Assembly (NCBI RefSeq): GCF_004345265.1
Contig: NZ_SLUM01000009.1
Location: 1 to 64,000, forward strand
DNA from: Allofournierella massiliensis
Lineage (GTDB): Bacteria > Bacillota > Clostridia > Oscillospirales > Ruminococcaceae
Direction of reading: 5' to 3'
Length of the DNA stretch: 64,000 nucleotides
The notes beneath the pieces are model-generated. The model was given only the letters and a program-made list of their open reading frames with translations. It searched no databases and was not told the DNA's origin. The number at the start of each line of letters is the position of its first letter. The first letter of the stretch is position 1. Below are positions 16,113 to 25,093 of this stretch, piece after piece. The translations under genes and the position numbers were made by a program.

Positions 16113-18167
16113 TTACTTCTCCTTGGGAGCCGCCTTTTTGGAGGCGGCAGGCTTCCTGGCTTGTTTGGTTCCCGCTGCGGTAGTTTTTGCGGTTTTAGCT
16201 GCCGTTGCGGCGGGCTTTTTGGCAGCAGACTTTTTGGCGGCTGTTTTCTTGGCCGCGGTCTTTTTGGGCTGCGCTTTCGCTTCAGGCACGGCCAAGTACA
16301 CGGTGCTCAGCGGAGGCAGCGTAAGCTGAATGCTCTGATCAAAGCCATGCAGAGGCTTTTTGCGGGTACGCTTGGCCGGGTTGTGCACACCGCCGCCGCC
16401 GTACTTCACATCATCGCTGTTCAGCAGCTCCTTGTATGTACCGGGATTGGGCACGCCCATCTGGTAATCCACGCGCTCGATGGGGTTGAAGTTGCAGACC
16501 ACCATGATCATCTTGCCCTTGGCGTCCCGCCGCAGGAAAGCAATCACCGATTGCTGGTTGTCATCCGGCACAATCCACTGGAAGCCCTCCCAGCTGTAAT
16601 CCACTTCCCAAAGCTCGGGATGCTCGGTGTAGAAATGGTTCAGATCCCGCACATAGGCCTCCATCTGGCGGTGGCTGTCGTATTCCAGCAGCATCCAGTC
16701 CAGGCCCTTGGCCTCGTTCCACTCGCTGAACTGGGCGAATTCCTGGCCCATGAACAGCAGCTTTTTGCCGGGATGCGCCATCATATAGCCATAGAAGGTG
16801 CGCAGGTTTGCGAACTTGTCCTTGTATTCGCCGGGCATCTTGTTGATCAGGCTGCCCTTGCCGTGTACCACCTCATCGTGACTGATGGGCAGAACAAAAT
16901 TCTCGCTGAAAGCGTAGAAGAAGCTGAAGGTCACCTTGTTGTGGTTGCCTGCGCGGAACAGCGGGTCGGTGCTCATGTAGCTGAGCATGTCGTTCATCCA
17001 GCCCATGTTCCACTTGAAGTTGAAGCCCAGGCCGCCGTCCTCCGCCGGCTTGGACACCATGGGCCAGGCAGTGGATTCCTCGGCGATCATCAGCTTGTGG
17101 GGATGGCGGCCCAGCACAGTGCTGTTCAGCTTGCGCAGGAAGGCGATGGCCTCCAGGTTTTCCTTGCCGCCGTGGATGTTTGCCTCCCATTCCCCGTCGC
17201 GCCGGTTGTAATCCAGATACAGCATCGAGGCAACCGCGTCCACACGCAGGCCGTCGATGTGGTACTGCTCGATCCAGAACAGCGCGCTGGACACCAGGAA
17301 ACTCTCCACCTCGGGCATGCCATAGTTAAAGACCATGGTGCCCCATTCCTTATGTTCGCCCCGCCGGGGGTTGGGATCCTCGTAGCAGGGCGCGCCGTCG
17401 TACATGTAAAGGCCGAAGGCATCCTTCGGAAAATGCGCAGGCACCCAGTCCATGATCACGCCGATTCCGGCCTGATGGCACTTGTCCACAAAGTTCATAA
17501 AGTCCTTGGGGGTGCCATAACGGCTGGTGGGCGCAAAATATCCGGTTACCTGATAGCCCCAGCTCCCATCGAAGGGGTGCTCGGTCACAGGCAGCAGCTC
17601 CACATGGGTGTAGCCCATGTACTGCAGATACGGAATCAGCTGATCCGCCAACTCGGAATAGTTGTAGGGATCTCCGTTTTCCTTCACCTTCCAGCTGCCC
17701 GCGTGCAACTCGTAGATGTTCATGGGGCCGTTAATGGGATCCGCCTTTTTCTGCCTGGCTTCCCACTCATCGTCCTGCCACTGGTACCCGTCCAGGTTGT
17801 ACACCTTGCTGCCGTTGGACGGCCGGGTCTCTGCATGGAACGCATAGGGATCCGCCTTAAACAGAAGTTCGTCACCCGGGGTGGTGATGCAGTACTTGTA
17901 CACATCATATTCCTGAATCCCCGGAATGAATGCTTCCCAGATGCCGGTGTCCTCCAGCTGCTGCATGGGATGACTTCCCGGCACCCAGCTGTTGAAATCG
18001 CCTACGATGCACACCGCTTTCGCGTGGGGGGCCCAGGTGCGGAACACGACCCCCTCCCGGTCTCCCTGCCGTTCCATGTGGGCGCCAAAGAACCGGTAAG
18101 CCTCAAAATTGTTGCCCTGCTTAAACAAATATATGGGCAGCTCCGCATGTTTATGTTCTTTCTTCAC
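16113..18167 (-). CDS. glgB: 1,4-alpha-glucan branching enzyme with a lysine/alanine-rich tail
   Basis: GH13 enzyme that makes alpha-1,6 branches in glycogen. 684 aa: an N-terminal CBM48 domain (VCIVGDFNSW), then the catalytic barrel with GLRVDAVASMLYLDY (nucleophile Asp), IAEESTAWP (acid Glu) and LPISHDEVVHGKGSL, then an all-beta domain ending near residue 630. The last ~50 residues are a histone-H1-like tail of repeated KKTAAKK/AAKKPA units, not part of the family. A GTG start follows GGGAGGGAG. First gene of the operon glgB-glgC-glgD-glgA. Confidence 0.94.
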   Translation of the reverse strand: MKKEHKHAELPIYLFKQGNNFEAYRFFGAHMERQGDREGVVFRTWAPHAKAVCIVGDFNSWVPGSHPMQQLEDTGIWEAFIPGIQEYDVYKYCITTPGDELLFKADPYAFHAETRPSNGSKVYNLDGYQWQDDEWEARQKKADPINGPMNIYELHAGSWKVKENGDPYNYSELADQLIPYLQYMGYTHVELLPVTEHPFDGSWGYQVTGYFAPTSRYGTPKDFMNFVDKCHQAGIGVIMDWVPAHFPKDAFGLYMYDGAPCYEDPNPRRGEHKEWGTMVFNYGMPEVESFLVSSALFWIEQYHIDGLRVDAVASMLYLDYNRRDGEWEANIHGGKENLEAIAFLRKLNSTVLGRHPHKLMIAEESTAWPMVSKPAEDGGLGFNFKWNMGWMNDMLSYMSTDPLFRAGNHNKVTFSFFYAFSENFVLPISHDEVVHGKGSLINKMPGEYKDKFANLRTFYGYMMAHPGKKLLFMGQEFAQFSEWNEAKGLDWMLLEYDSHRQMEAYVRDLNHFYTEHPELWEVDYSWEGFQWIVPDDNQQSVIAFLRRDAKGKMIMVVCNFNPIERVDYQMGVPNPGTYKELLNSDDVKYGGGGVHNPAKRTRKKPLHGFDQSIQLTLPPLSTVYLAVPEAKAQPKKTAAKKTAAKKSAAKKPAATAAKTAKTTAAGTKQARKPAASKKAAPKEK

Positions 18168-18212
18168 GCCTGTCTCCCTCCCTGGGGCTTTTTACCCCAA
18201 TACGTTACCTTT

Positions 18213-18240
18213 ATCATACCATTTTTAAGATATTTTTCAA
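18213..18240 (-). promoter_or_regulatory. Promoter of the glg operon
   Basis: TTGAAA (18235-18240) and TATGAT (18213-18218), spacer 16 bp, on the minus strand, about 45 bp before glgB. Confidence 0.6.
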
Positions 18241-18570
18241 GTATTTTATGTCATATAGTGCCAAAAAACCATTTTGCATTTTTTTCGTTTTGGCATATTT
18301 GCACAATGCTTTTTCCACTTAGTTGGGCAAAGCGGCGGATTTTCCGAACGCTTTCGGTTTTGGGTTTTTCCTACTTTTTTACTGCCATTTTATACATTCT
18401 TTTCCCAGCTGGAGCAGAAGATTTTCAGGGCGGACAACCGTGTTTCTCCCGGGTACATTTTTTATGGTAAAACATGTTCTTCTTTTTGTATACAGGATAT
18501 TTTTCTCTCTGTACACGCAGAACTGTAAAATGTGCGTTAATTCCAAGTTTTATACTATGTTTTTTGTTTT
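18241..18570. other. AT-rich gap without a gene
   Basis: Sequence upstream of the glg promoter and downstream of the sialic-acid operon. Short open frames here have poor composition and no binding site; nothing further was recognised. Confidence 0.5.
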
Positions 18571-18575
18571 TTCAC

Positions 18576-18615
18576 AAAAAGAACCCCCGTACCGGCAGTT
18601 CCGATACGGGGGTTC
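18576..18615 (-). terminator. Terminator of the sialic-acid operon 1
   Basis: GAACCCCCGTA (18581-18591) pairs with TACGGGGGTTC (18605-18615); on the minus strand it is followed by TTTTT. Confidence 0.85.
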
Positions 18616-18645
18616 CTGTTTCTGGTTGATTTTCCGCCAGTTGAA

Positions 18646-19857
18646 TCAGCGGGCCAGGATCTCGTCGATCAGCTGATCCACCATCATCAGGCAACGGGGC
18701 AGATGGAAGGGGCCCTTGAAGGTGGAACCCTTGCAGGCAGGCTCGGTGGGCTTGCCGTCGCGGCGCAGGTAGCCGTACCAGTCGCCGTACTCGGGATCGC
18801 TGAACACCTTCTTGCAGTACTCCAGAGTCTCATCGAAGATCTTCAGATACTTCTCATCCTGGGTATCGCGGTAGATCATCATGCTGGCGATGAGCAGCTC
18901 GTTGTGAGGCCACCACAGCTTCATGTCATGCTCGTAAGCCTCCGGGGGCAGACCCTTGCAGTCGATGAAATACAGCAGGCCGCCGTACTCCTTGTCCCAG
19001 CCGCCTTCGTAAGCGTAATCGAACAGGGTCTGAGCCTTCTTGCGCAGCTCCTCGTCGCCAGTGTGCTTGGCCTGCTCCATCACGAACCAGCTGCACTCGA
19101 TGTCGTGGCCGGGGTTGACCACACGGCCGGCGGTGTAGTCCATCTGCAGCTCGCCGTTCATGCCAACCGTCTCCAGAGTGCACTTCAGTTCGGGCTTGAA
19201 GTGATACTTGAAGATGGTCTCACAGCACTCCTTGGCGCGTGCTTCGTACAGCGCGTTGTTTTCGGGGTCACAACGGCGCATCACGGCGGTGATGTTCAGG
19301 TAGATCATGGGATCAGCCAGAGCGCGGCCGGTGCGGGTCTCGGGGATGGTCTTGGGGCCCATGCCGGTGGGATCCTTGATCAGGCCGTTGTTCAGCTGAT
19401 AGATCAGCTCGTAGGCGCGGCGGGCGCGCTCGATGCACTCCTTCTCACCGGTCACGCCGTAGTACTCGGCGTTGGCGATGGCGTAGAAGCCTTCAGAGAA
19501 GCAGTAACGGCGCTGACGCAGAGGCTTGCCGTCGGCGGTCACGGTGAAGTACATGCGGTCGCCGGCTTCCCGGTTGATGCAGTATTTCTCCATGAAGTCC
19601 AGGCAGCTCTTGGCCGCATCCAGCCACTCCTGCTTTTTGCCGTATACATGGCACAGGTAGGAGAAGGTCCAGGCGCAGCGGCCCTGGAACCAGACGCTCT
19701 TATCGGTGCTGAACAGCTTGCCGGTGCGGTCCAGGCAGGTGTAAACGCCACCATGCTCGTGATCCATGCCGTTCTTCAGCCAGAAGTTCACGCTGCGCTC
19801 CAGCTCCTCGCGAACCCACTTCTGATACTCTTTCAATTGCTCTACATGCTTATCCAT
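18646..19857 (-). CDS. N-acylglucosamine 2-epimerase (AGE family)
   Basis: 403-aa (alpha/alpha)6-barrel epimerase, expected to interconvert ManNAc and GlcNAc. Family features include HGGVYTCLDRTG near residue 38, KSVWFQGRCAWTFSYL, the YCFSEGFYAIA segment, PGHDIECSW with its conserved His, and KLWWPHNELLIA near the C-terminus. It is the last gene of an operon that also encodes NanA, so ManNAc from sialic acid is the likely substrate; cellobiose 2-epimerases share the fold. The ATG at 19857 has AAGGAG 11 bases upstream; a GTG three codons earlier is too close to it. Confidence 0.88.
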   Translation of the reverse strand: MDKHVEQLKEYQKWVREELERSVNFWLKNGMDHEHGGVYTCLDRTGKLFSTDKSVWFQGRCAWTFSYLCHVYGKKQEWLDAAKSCLDFMEKYCINREAGDRMYFTVTADGKPLRQRRYCFSEGFYAIANAEYYGVTGEKECIERARRAYELIYQLNNGLIKDPTGMGPKTIPETRTGRALADPMIYLNITAVMRRCDPENNALYEARAKECCETIFKYHFKPELKCTLETVGMNGELQMDYTAGRVVNPGHDIECSWFVMEQAKHTGDEELRKKAQTLFDYAYEGGWDKEYGGLLYFIDCKGLPPEAYEHDMKLWWPHNELLIASMMIYRDTQDEKYLKIFDETLEYCKKVFSDPEYGDWYGYLRRDGKPTEPACKGSTFKGPFHLPRCLMMVDQLIDEILAR

Positions 19858-19917
19858 GATAATCACAACTCCTTGTGCGAAGCGGCCGGAAAACAGCCGC
19901 TTTTTAAAATCTCTGAA

Positions 19918-19946
19918 AGCCCGGGCCCCGTTGCAGGGTCCGGGCT
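19918..19946 (-). other. Hairpin between nanA and the epimerase gene
   Basis: AGCCCGGGCCC (19918-19928) pairs with GGGTCCGGGCT (19936-19946), without a clear T run, in a 105-bp gap inside the operon. Possible partial terminator or mRNA stabiliser. Confidence 0.5.
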
Positions 19947-19962
19947 GAAAAACAAAGTACGA

Positions 19963-20880
19963 TCAGCAGAACTTGGCAATGGCCTCGTCGATCATCTTGG
20001 CGCACTTCTTGACCTGCTCCATATCCTCGGGGAACAGGTTGGGCAGGGGCTTGCGAACGCCGCCGATGTCCAGATTCTCGCGGATGCGCAGGATCTCCTT
20101 CATCACAGCGTACAGGTTGCCCTTGCAGGCGCACATGGCGTAGATGATGGCGTCGATGGCGTACTGAACCTCGGCAGCTTCCTTGACCTTGCCGGCCTTC
20201 AGCAGCTCGTCAGCCTTCAGCAGCAGCTCGGGCATTACAGCGTAGGTACCGCCGATGCCGCCGTCAGCGCCCATGGCGCGGCCGGAGATGAACTGCTCGT
20301 CGGGACCGTTGAATACAACAAAGTCCGGGCCGCCTTCCATCTTGAACATCTGGATGTCCTGTACGGGCATGCTGCTGTTCTTCACAGCGGCAACGCGGGG
20401 GTTCTTGCGCATCTCGCGGAACAGGGGCATGGTCAGGGCCACGCCGGCCAGCTGCGGGATGTTGTAGATCACGAAATCGGTGTTGGGAGCAGCGGAGGAA
20501 ATGTCGTTCCAGTACTGAGCGATGGCATGCTCGGGCAGCTTGAAGTAGATGGGAGGAATGGAGGCAATGGCGTCAACGCCCAGGCTCTCGGCATGAGCAG
20601 CCAGCTCCATGCTGTCGGCAGTGTTGTTGCAGGCCACATGGGCAATCACGGTCAGCTTGCCCTTGGCTTCGCTCATCACAGCCTCCAGGGTCTGCTTGCG
20701 CTCTTCCTTGCTCTGGTAAATGCACTCGCCGGAGGAACCGCAAACGTATACGCCCTTAACGCCCTTCTTGATGAAGTAGCGGGTCAGCTCTTTGGTGCGC
20801 TCAACGCTGATGTTGCCTTCGTCGTCATAGCAGGCGTAAAACGCGGGAATAATGCCCTGGTACTTGGAAATGTCTTTCAT
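19963..20880 (-). CDS. nanA: N-acetylneuraminate lyase
   Basis: Class I aldolase that cleaves Neu5Ac to ManNAc and pyruvate. The 305-aa TIM barrel has GSSGE at residues 48-52 (carboxylate-binding loop), Tyr139 in YNIPQLAGVALT, and Lys167 in AAVKNSS as the Schiff-base lysine; these match Tyr137 and Lys165 of the E. coli enzyme. The family also contains dihydrodipicolinate synthases, but the YNIP...VALT pattern and the neighbours (epimerase, YhcH, transporters, RpiR regulator) favour NanA. Fourth-from-last step in a long co-directional operon. Confidence 0.93.
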   Translation of the reverse strand: MKDISKYQGIIPAFYACYDDEGNISVERTKELTRYFIKKGVKGVYVCGSSGECIYQSKEERKQTLEAVMSEAKGKLTVIAHVACNNTADSMELAAHAESLGVDAIASIPPIYFKLPEHAIAQYWNDISSAAPNTDFVIYNIPQLAGVALTMPLFREMRKNPRVAAVKNSSMPVQDIQMFKMEGGPDFVVFNGPDEQFISGRAMGADGGIGGTYAVMPELLLKADELLKAGKVKEAAEVQYAIDAIIYAMCACKGNLYAVMKEILRIRENLDIGGVRKPLPNLFPEDMEQVKKCAKMIDEAIAKFC

Positions 20881-20948
20881 GTTTTTCCTCTCCTTTTTTG
20901 GAAATACACCTTAAAAATTTGTCCGCAAGGACTATTTAAACTGCGGGA

Positions 20949-21398
20949 TCAGGCCCGCACTTTAAACACAGCTTTCTGTACGTGTGCCTCACCGTTCAGC
21001 TGCACCTTTACCATGTGCACGTCCTCGGGGAATACCACCAGAACGTCACCGGGGTGCATGGTGAACCAGGTCTCCACCGGGCCTTCGTAACCGATGAAAT
21101 CGGTGGCTTCATCCCGGGTGGTGGCCTTCAGACGGGAAACATCGGTCACACCGATCTTTTCCTCGCCGCTGAGCAGCACATGGATGTCGGCATACTGGGC
21201 GTGTCCCTCCCAGGCGGCCTTCTCCAGCGGCAGCGTGTCGTAATCAAAACGGTTGATGTAAACGTTGTCGCCGTCCACATCGTTGCGGCCGAACTGCAAC
21301 TGACTCAGGTCGGCGGTTTTCAGATAGCGGATGGCGGTGTCCAGTGCGTCACTTACGCCCAGGTAGCGCTCCATCTGCTGGTAATTGGTATAAATCAT
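20949..21398 (-). CDS. YhcH/YjgK/YiaL-family protein (NanQ-type anomerase), copy 1
   Basis: 149-aa DUF386 beta-sandwich protein. Family members near nan genes are linked to sialic-acid mutarotation (NanQ). Visible family features are the central EGHAQYADIHVLLSGEE motif and FPEDVHMVKV near the C-terminus, with conserved His/Glu metal-site residues. Its ATG overlaps the stop of the flavoprotein gene as ATGA, so the two are translationally coupled. A second, divergent copy is encoded at 29239-29709. Confidence 0.85.
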   Translation of the reverse strand: MIYTNYQQMERYLGVSDALDTAIRYLKTADLSQLQFGRNDVDGDNVYINRFDYDTLPLEKAAWEGHAQYADIHVLLSGEEKIGVTDVSRLKATTRDEATDFIGYEGPVETWFTMHPGDVLVVFPEDVHMVKVQLNGEAHVQKAVFKVRA

Positions 21399-23041
21399 TG
21401 TTTTTCAGACCTCTCTTCTGCAAGGTTCTGTTCAAAGGCGGCGCGGGCTGTGCTGCCCTCCAGCCGAACCAGAATCCGCCGCTCCATGGCAGGATTCCGT
21501 TCCGGGTAGTCCGCCCGGTAGTGGGAACCGCGGCTCTCGGTGCGCATGCACTGCGCGCTGAGAATGGCCTGTGCCAGGTGCAGCTGCGCCCACAGCCGGC
21601 GGCTGGCCGCGATCTGCGTGGCGTCGTCGCCTTCGGTAAACGCGCATCCGTCTGCCAGCTGCGCAAGGCGCTCCATGCCCTGCCGCAGCGCTTCGCCGGT
21701 ACGAACCACCATGCCGCATTCGCTCATCACGTCCTGCATCCGGCGGCGGCGCTCGGCCTGATCCGGAATAATCCGGGCGTCAAATTCCACCGGGCCATCT
21801 GCCCTGGGCACGGGCTGTGCTGCCGCAAAAGCCGCCGCACTCTCGCCCGCTTTTCTGCCGAACACCAGCCCGTTGGCGGTGGAAAGACCGCCGATCCGAT
21901 CCGCGCCATGCATGCCGCCGGTCACCTCACCGCAGGCAAACAGCCCGGGCACTCCGGTAAAACCGTTGGGATCGATGCGCACACCGCCATTGGCCGCATG
22001 GGCAAAGGGAGCAATCTGCACCGGGTCATCCATGGTCAGATGCTTTTTCTCCCACAGCCAGTCAAAGTAAGTACGCACGAACTCAGGCGTGTTTTCCCGG
22101 ATTTCAGGGCCGTAGGTCACGGTAACTCCCTGCTCCGGCGCGGCCTGCGCGGCTTTCACCATGGCCAGATCCACCCGCCTGGAAATAAGCCGGCTGGTGA
22201 ACGGCCCGTGGGTGGACCGGCATTCCAGAAGGGCCTGCCGGTCCGGTTCGTTCTCCAGAATATCCCTTCCGTCCGGCCCTGTCAAGCGGGTGTAGCGGAA
22301 GGTTTTTTCGTTGAAAATGGTTTTGCGGCAGGGGTTCAGGTAACCGGGCATCATCTGCATGAACTCCAGATTCACCAGCTCCGCCCCGGCTTCCAGCGCC
22401 AGCCACTGGCCGGCGCCAGCCACATCATCGGTGGTGAGGCGATCCCGGAACAGGCCGCCATAACCGCCGGTGGCCAGCACCAGCGCACCGCACCGGATGG
22501 CGGTCAGCTCTTTGCCGCAGCAGACCACTGCACCGCTCACCCGTCCGTCGGTTTTGATCAGCTGCAGCAGCTCGCAGCCGGGCAGCTGCTCCACGCCGGA
22601 TTCCTCCATTTTGCGGGAGAACACCTGGCGCATACTGTCGAACAGCAGACCGTTCCAGCTGCGGTGCTTGCGGTCAAAACAGGGAATAAAATCCTTTTGA
22701 TTCTGGTCGGCAGCAGCCTTCAGCTGAACGCCCATGGCCTTCACGCCCTCGATGGCCGGGGCAATGCCCGCCACAAAGGCCCGTACCATGGCTTCATCCG
22801 CCATGCCGCAGCCAACCTCCAGAATGCTCTGAACCAGATCCTCCTGGTCGGCTTCGTTTTCCGGCCCGATCAGCCCGAGACCCCAGGTTCCAGGGTAGAA
22901 GCTGGAGCCGGAGAACACCGGGCCACTGCTTGCCAGAATCACCGAACGGCCGGCCACCGCCGCAGCAAGGGCCGCCATGATTCCGGCAATGCCAGAGCCG
23001 ACCACCAGCACATCACAGTGCCTTGAATATTTCAGCCGCAT
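21395..23041 (-). CDS. FAD-dependent oxidoreductase of the FrdA / aspartate-oxidase family
   Basis: 548-aa flavoprotein. The dinucleotide fold GSGIAG is at residues 15-20. Near the middle, STHGPFTSRLISRR aligns with the substrate-Arg segment of L-aspartate oxidase/fumarate reductase, and AHAANGGVRID with their active-site His-GGV loop; ACGEVTGGMHGADRIGG and NGLVFGRKAG close the FAD domain. The substrate is unknown. It starts 1 bp after the oppF-like stop and overlaps the YhcH gene by 4 bp, so it is embedded in the sialic-acid operon. It is too divergent to be called NadB, and no quinolinate synthase gene is near. Confidence 0.78.
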   Translation of the reverse strand: MRLKYSRHCDVLVVGSGIAGIMAALAAAVAGRSVILASSGPVFSGSSFYPGTWGLGLIGPENEADQEDLVQSILEVGCGMADEAMVRAFVAGIAPAIEGVKAMGVQLKAAADQNQKDFIPCFDRKHRSWNGLLFDSMRQVFSRKMEESGVEQLPGCELLQLIKTDGRVSGAVVCCGKELTAIRCGALVLATGGYGGLFRDRLTTDDVAGAGQWLALEAGAELVNLEFMQMMPGYLNPCRKTIFNEKTFRYTRLTGPDGRDILENEPDRQALLECRSTHGPFTSRLISRRVDLAMVKAAQAAPEQGVTVTYGPEIRENTPEFVRTYFDWLWEKKHLTMDDPVQIAPFAHAANGGVRIDPNGFTGVPGLFACGEVTGGMHGADRIGGLSTANGLVFGRKAGESAAAFAAAQPVPRADGPVEFDARIIPDQAERRRRMQDVMSECGMVVRTGEALRQGMERLAQLADGCAFTEGDDATQIAASRRLWAQLHLAQAILSAQCMRTESRGSHYRADYPERNPAMERRILVRLEGSTARAAFEQNLAEERSEKQ

Positions 23042-23042
23042 C

Positions 23043-24053
23043 TCAGGCCTTCGCCGCCTCTTTGTCATACAGATGGCAGGCGACCATGTGGCCCTCTGCA
23101 CCGTGGTGCACCATGGCGGGATCCACAGTCTTGCAGATTTCCATGCACTTGGGGCAGCGGTTGTGGAAGGCACAGCCACTGGGCTTGTGGATGGGGCTGG
23201 GTACCTCGCCCTCCAGCACCTGACGCTTCTTGGTCTTGTGAATGTCAGGCACAGGAATGGCGCTCAGCAGCGCCTGGGTGTAGGGATGCAGGGGCTCGTC
23301 GTACAGCGCACGGCTGTCAGCGATTTCCACAATCTTGCCCAGGTACATAACCACGATACGATCGGACATATACTGCACAACGCTCAGGTCGTGAGCAATG
23401 AACAGGTAAGTCAGGTTCATTTCCTTCTGGATGTCCTTCATCAGGTTCAGAACCTGCGCCTGAATGGACACGTCCAGCGCGGAAACGGGCTCATCGCACA
23501 CCAGAACTTCGGGCATAACCTCCAGCGCACGGGCAATGCACAGGCGCTGGCGCTGGCCGCCGGAGAACTCGTGGGGGTAACGCATCAGGTAGTCGGGCTG
23601 GATATTAACCATCTTCAGCACCTTCTGCATCACGGCCTCACGGTCAGCCTCGCTCTTCACACCATGAACCTTCAGGGGTTCCTCGAAGGAGGTGTAAATC
23701 TTCTTCTGGGGGTTCAGGGCGGAATAGGGATCCTGGAATACCATCTGCACCTTGCGGCGGAACTGGAACATTTCCTCCTTGTTGAACTTGGTCACGTCCT
23801 TGAACTCGCCGCCGTAGTTGAACAGCACCTTGCCGCCGGTGGGCTTCTCCAGCATCATAATGGTCTTGCCGAAGGTGGACTTGCCGCAGCCGGACTCGCC
23901 CACGATGCCCAGGGTCTCGCCCTTGTACACTTCCAGGCTCACGTCGTCCACGGCCTTCACATGGCCCACGACTTTCTTGAAGGCGCCCTTGGTGATGGGG
24001 AACCAGGTTTTCAGGTTTTCGATCTTAAAGATAACTTCACGATTTTCGCTCAT
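23043..24053 (-). CDS. Peptide-type ABC transporter ATP-binding protein (OppF/DppF-like)
   Basis: 336-aa ATPase with Walker [13 protein letters not shown] signature SGGQRQR and Walker B ending in CDEPVSALD. The C-terminal oligopeptide-transporter extension carries the cysteine cluster [15 protein letters not shown]. It pairs with the OppD-like ATPase encoded 2 bp upstream. In this context it probably energises uptake of sialic acid or a sialoside rather than peptides, like the peptide-type Sat systems known elsewhere; this is inferred from the operon only. Confidence 0.88.
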   Translation of the reverse strand: MSENREVIFKIENLKTWFPITKGAFKKVVGHVKAVDDVSLEVYKGETLGIVGESGCGKSTFGKTIMMLEKPTGGKVLFNYGGEFKDVTKFNKEEMFQFRRKVQMVFQDPYSALNPQKKIYTSFEEPLKVHGVKSEADREAVMQKVLKMVNIQPDYLMRYPHEFSGGQRQRLCIARALEVMPEVLVCDEPVSALDVSIQAQVLNLMKDIQKEMNLTYLFIAHDLSVVQYMSDRIVVMYLGKIVEIADSRALYDEPLHPYTQALLSAIPVPDIHKTKKRQVLEGEVPSPIHKPSGCAFHNRCPKCMEICKTVDPAMVHHGAEGHMVACHLYDKEAAKA

Positions 24054-24055
24054 GA

Positions 24056-25081
24056 TCAGTCCACCTCCGGGAAGTTCTTATACTTCAAGCAGCGAACCCG
24101 GTGGCCGGGGCTGATCTCGAAGGTCGGGATATCCTTTTCACGGCAGGCGGCGGTGCATTCGGGGCAGCGGTCCGCGAACTCACAGCCGGGCTTCAGGTTG
24201 GCCGGGTTGGGGGTGGAGCCGGGAATGGTCTCCAGCTTCTGGCCGTCGGCCAGGCCCAGCACGGGCACGCTGCGCAGCAGCGCCTTGGTGTAGGGGTGAG
24301 AGGTGCGGTCGAACACATCCTCCAGGCTGCCGAATTCCACCACGCGGCCCATGTACATGACGCAGACCTCATCGGCCATCTCGGCCACCAGGCCCATGTT
24401 ATGGGTGATCAGCACGATGGACTTGCCTTCCTTCACCTGCAGATCCTTGAGCAGTTCCATGATCTGTGCCTGGATGGTAACGTCCAACGCGGTGGTGGGC
24501 TCGTCGCAGATGATCAGCTCCGGGTTGCAGATCATGGCGATGGCAATCACCACGCGCTGCTTCATGCCGCCGGAGAACTGATGGGGGTAGTTGTCGATGC
24601 GCTCCTCGGGATCGGGAATGCCCAGCTTGCGGAACATTTCCAGCACCTTCACACGGGCTTCCTTCTTCTTCATGCCGGTGTGCTGGATCAGACCCTCAGC
24701 CACCTGGTCACCCACCTTGTAAACGGGGTTCAGGCTGGACATGGGATCCTGGAACACCATGGACATGTCCGGGCCGCGCAGAGCGCGCATTTCAGGGCCG
24801 TTGGGCTCCTTGATCTTTTCCAGATGATACTCGGTCACCTTGCCGTCCCGCAGGGCGTTGTACTGGATGTTGTCCGCTTCGACCCGGGCGTTCTTGCCCA
24901 GGAAACGCATGATGGAGTTCATGGTCACGCTCTTGCCGCAGCCGGACTCACCCACAACCGCCAGCGCGGTGCCGCGCTTCAACTGGAAGGAAACGTTCTT
25001 TACGATCCGGATCTCCTTGCGGTCGGAAATAAAGGTGGTATTCAGATTTTTTACGTCTAAGATGATCTCTTTTGTATCCAT
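24056..25081 (-). CDS. Peptide-type ABC transporter ATP-binding protein (OppD/DppD-like)
   Basis: 341-aa ATPase with Walker [10 protein letters not shown], signature SGGMKQR, Walker [11 protein letters not shown], and the C-terminal cluster [15 protein letters not shown] common to OppD/DppD. It partners with the OppF-like subunit (2-bp gap) and the two permeases encoded upstream. Confidence 0.88.
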   Translation of the reverse strand: MDTKEIILDVKNLNTTFISDRKEIRIVKNVSFQLKRGTALAVVGESGCGKSVTMNSIMRFLGKNARVEADNIQYNALRDGKVTEYHLEKIKEPNGPEMRALRGPDMSMVFQDPMSSLNPVYKVGDQVAEGLIQHTGMKKKEARVKVLEMFRKLGIPDPEERIDNYPHQFSGGMKQRVVIAIAMICNPELIICDEPTTALDVTIQAQIMELLKDLQVKEGKSIVLITHNMGLVAEMADEVCVMYMGRVVEFGSLEDVFDRTSHPYTKALLRSVPVLGLADGQKLETIPGSTPNPANLKPGCEFADRCPECTAACREKDIPTFEISPGHRVRCLKYKNFPEVD

Positions 25082-25093
25082 ACTGCCGCCTCC

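Noticed and set aside
18274-18528. Open frames of up to 84 codons in the gap before the glg promoter
   Set aside because: Phe-rich, AT-driven composition and no ribosome binding site.
12159-21090. Several long plus-strand open frames opposite glgA, glgC/glgD, glgB and the nanA/epimerase genes
   Set aside because: All are antisense shadows of well-supported enzymes; their compositions show no domain.
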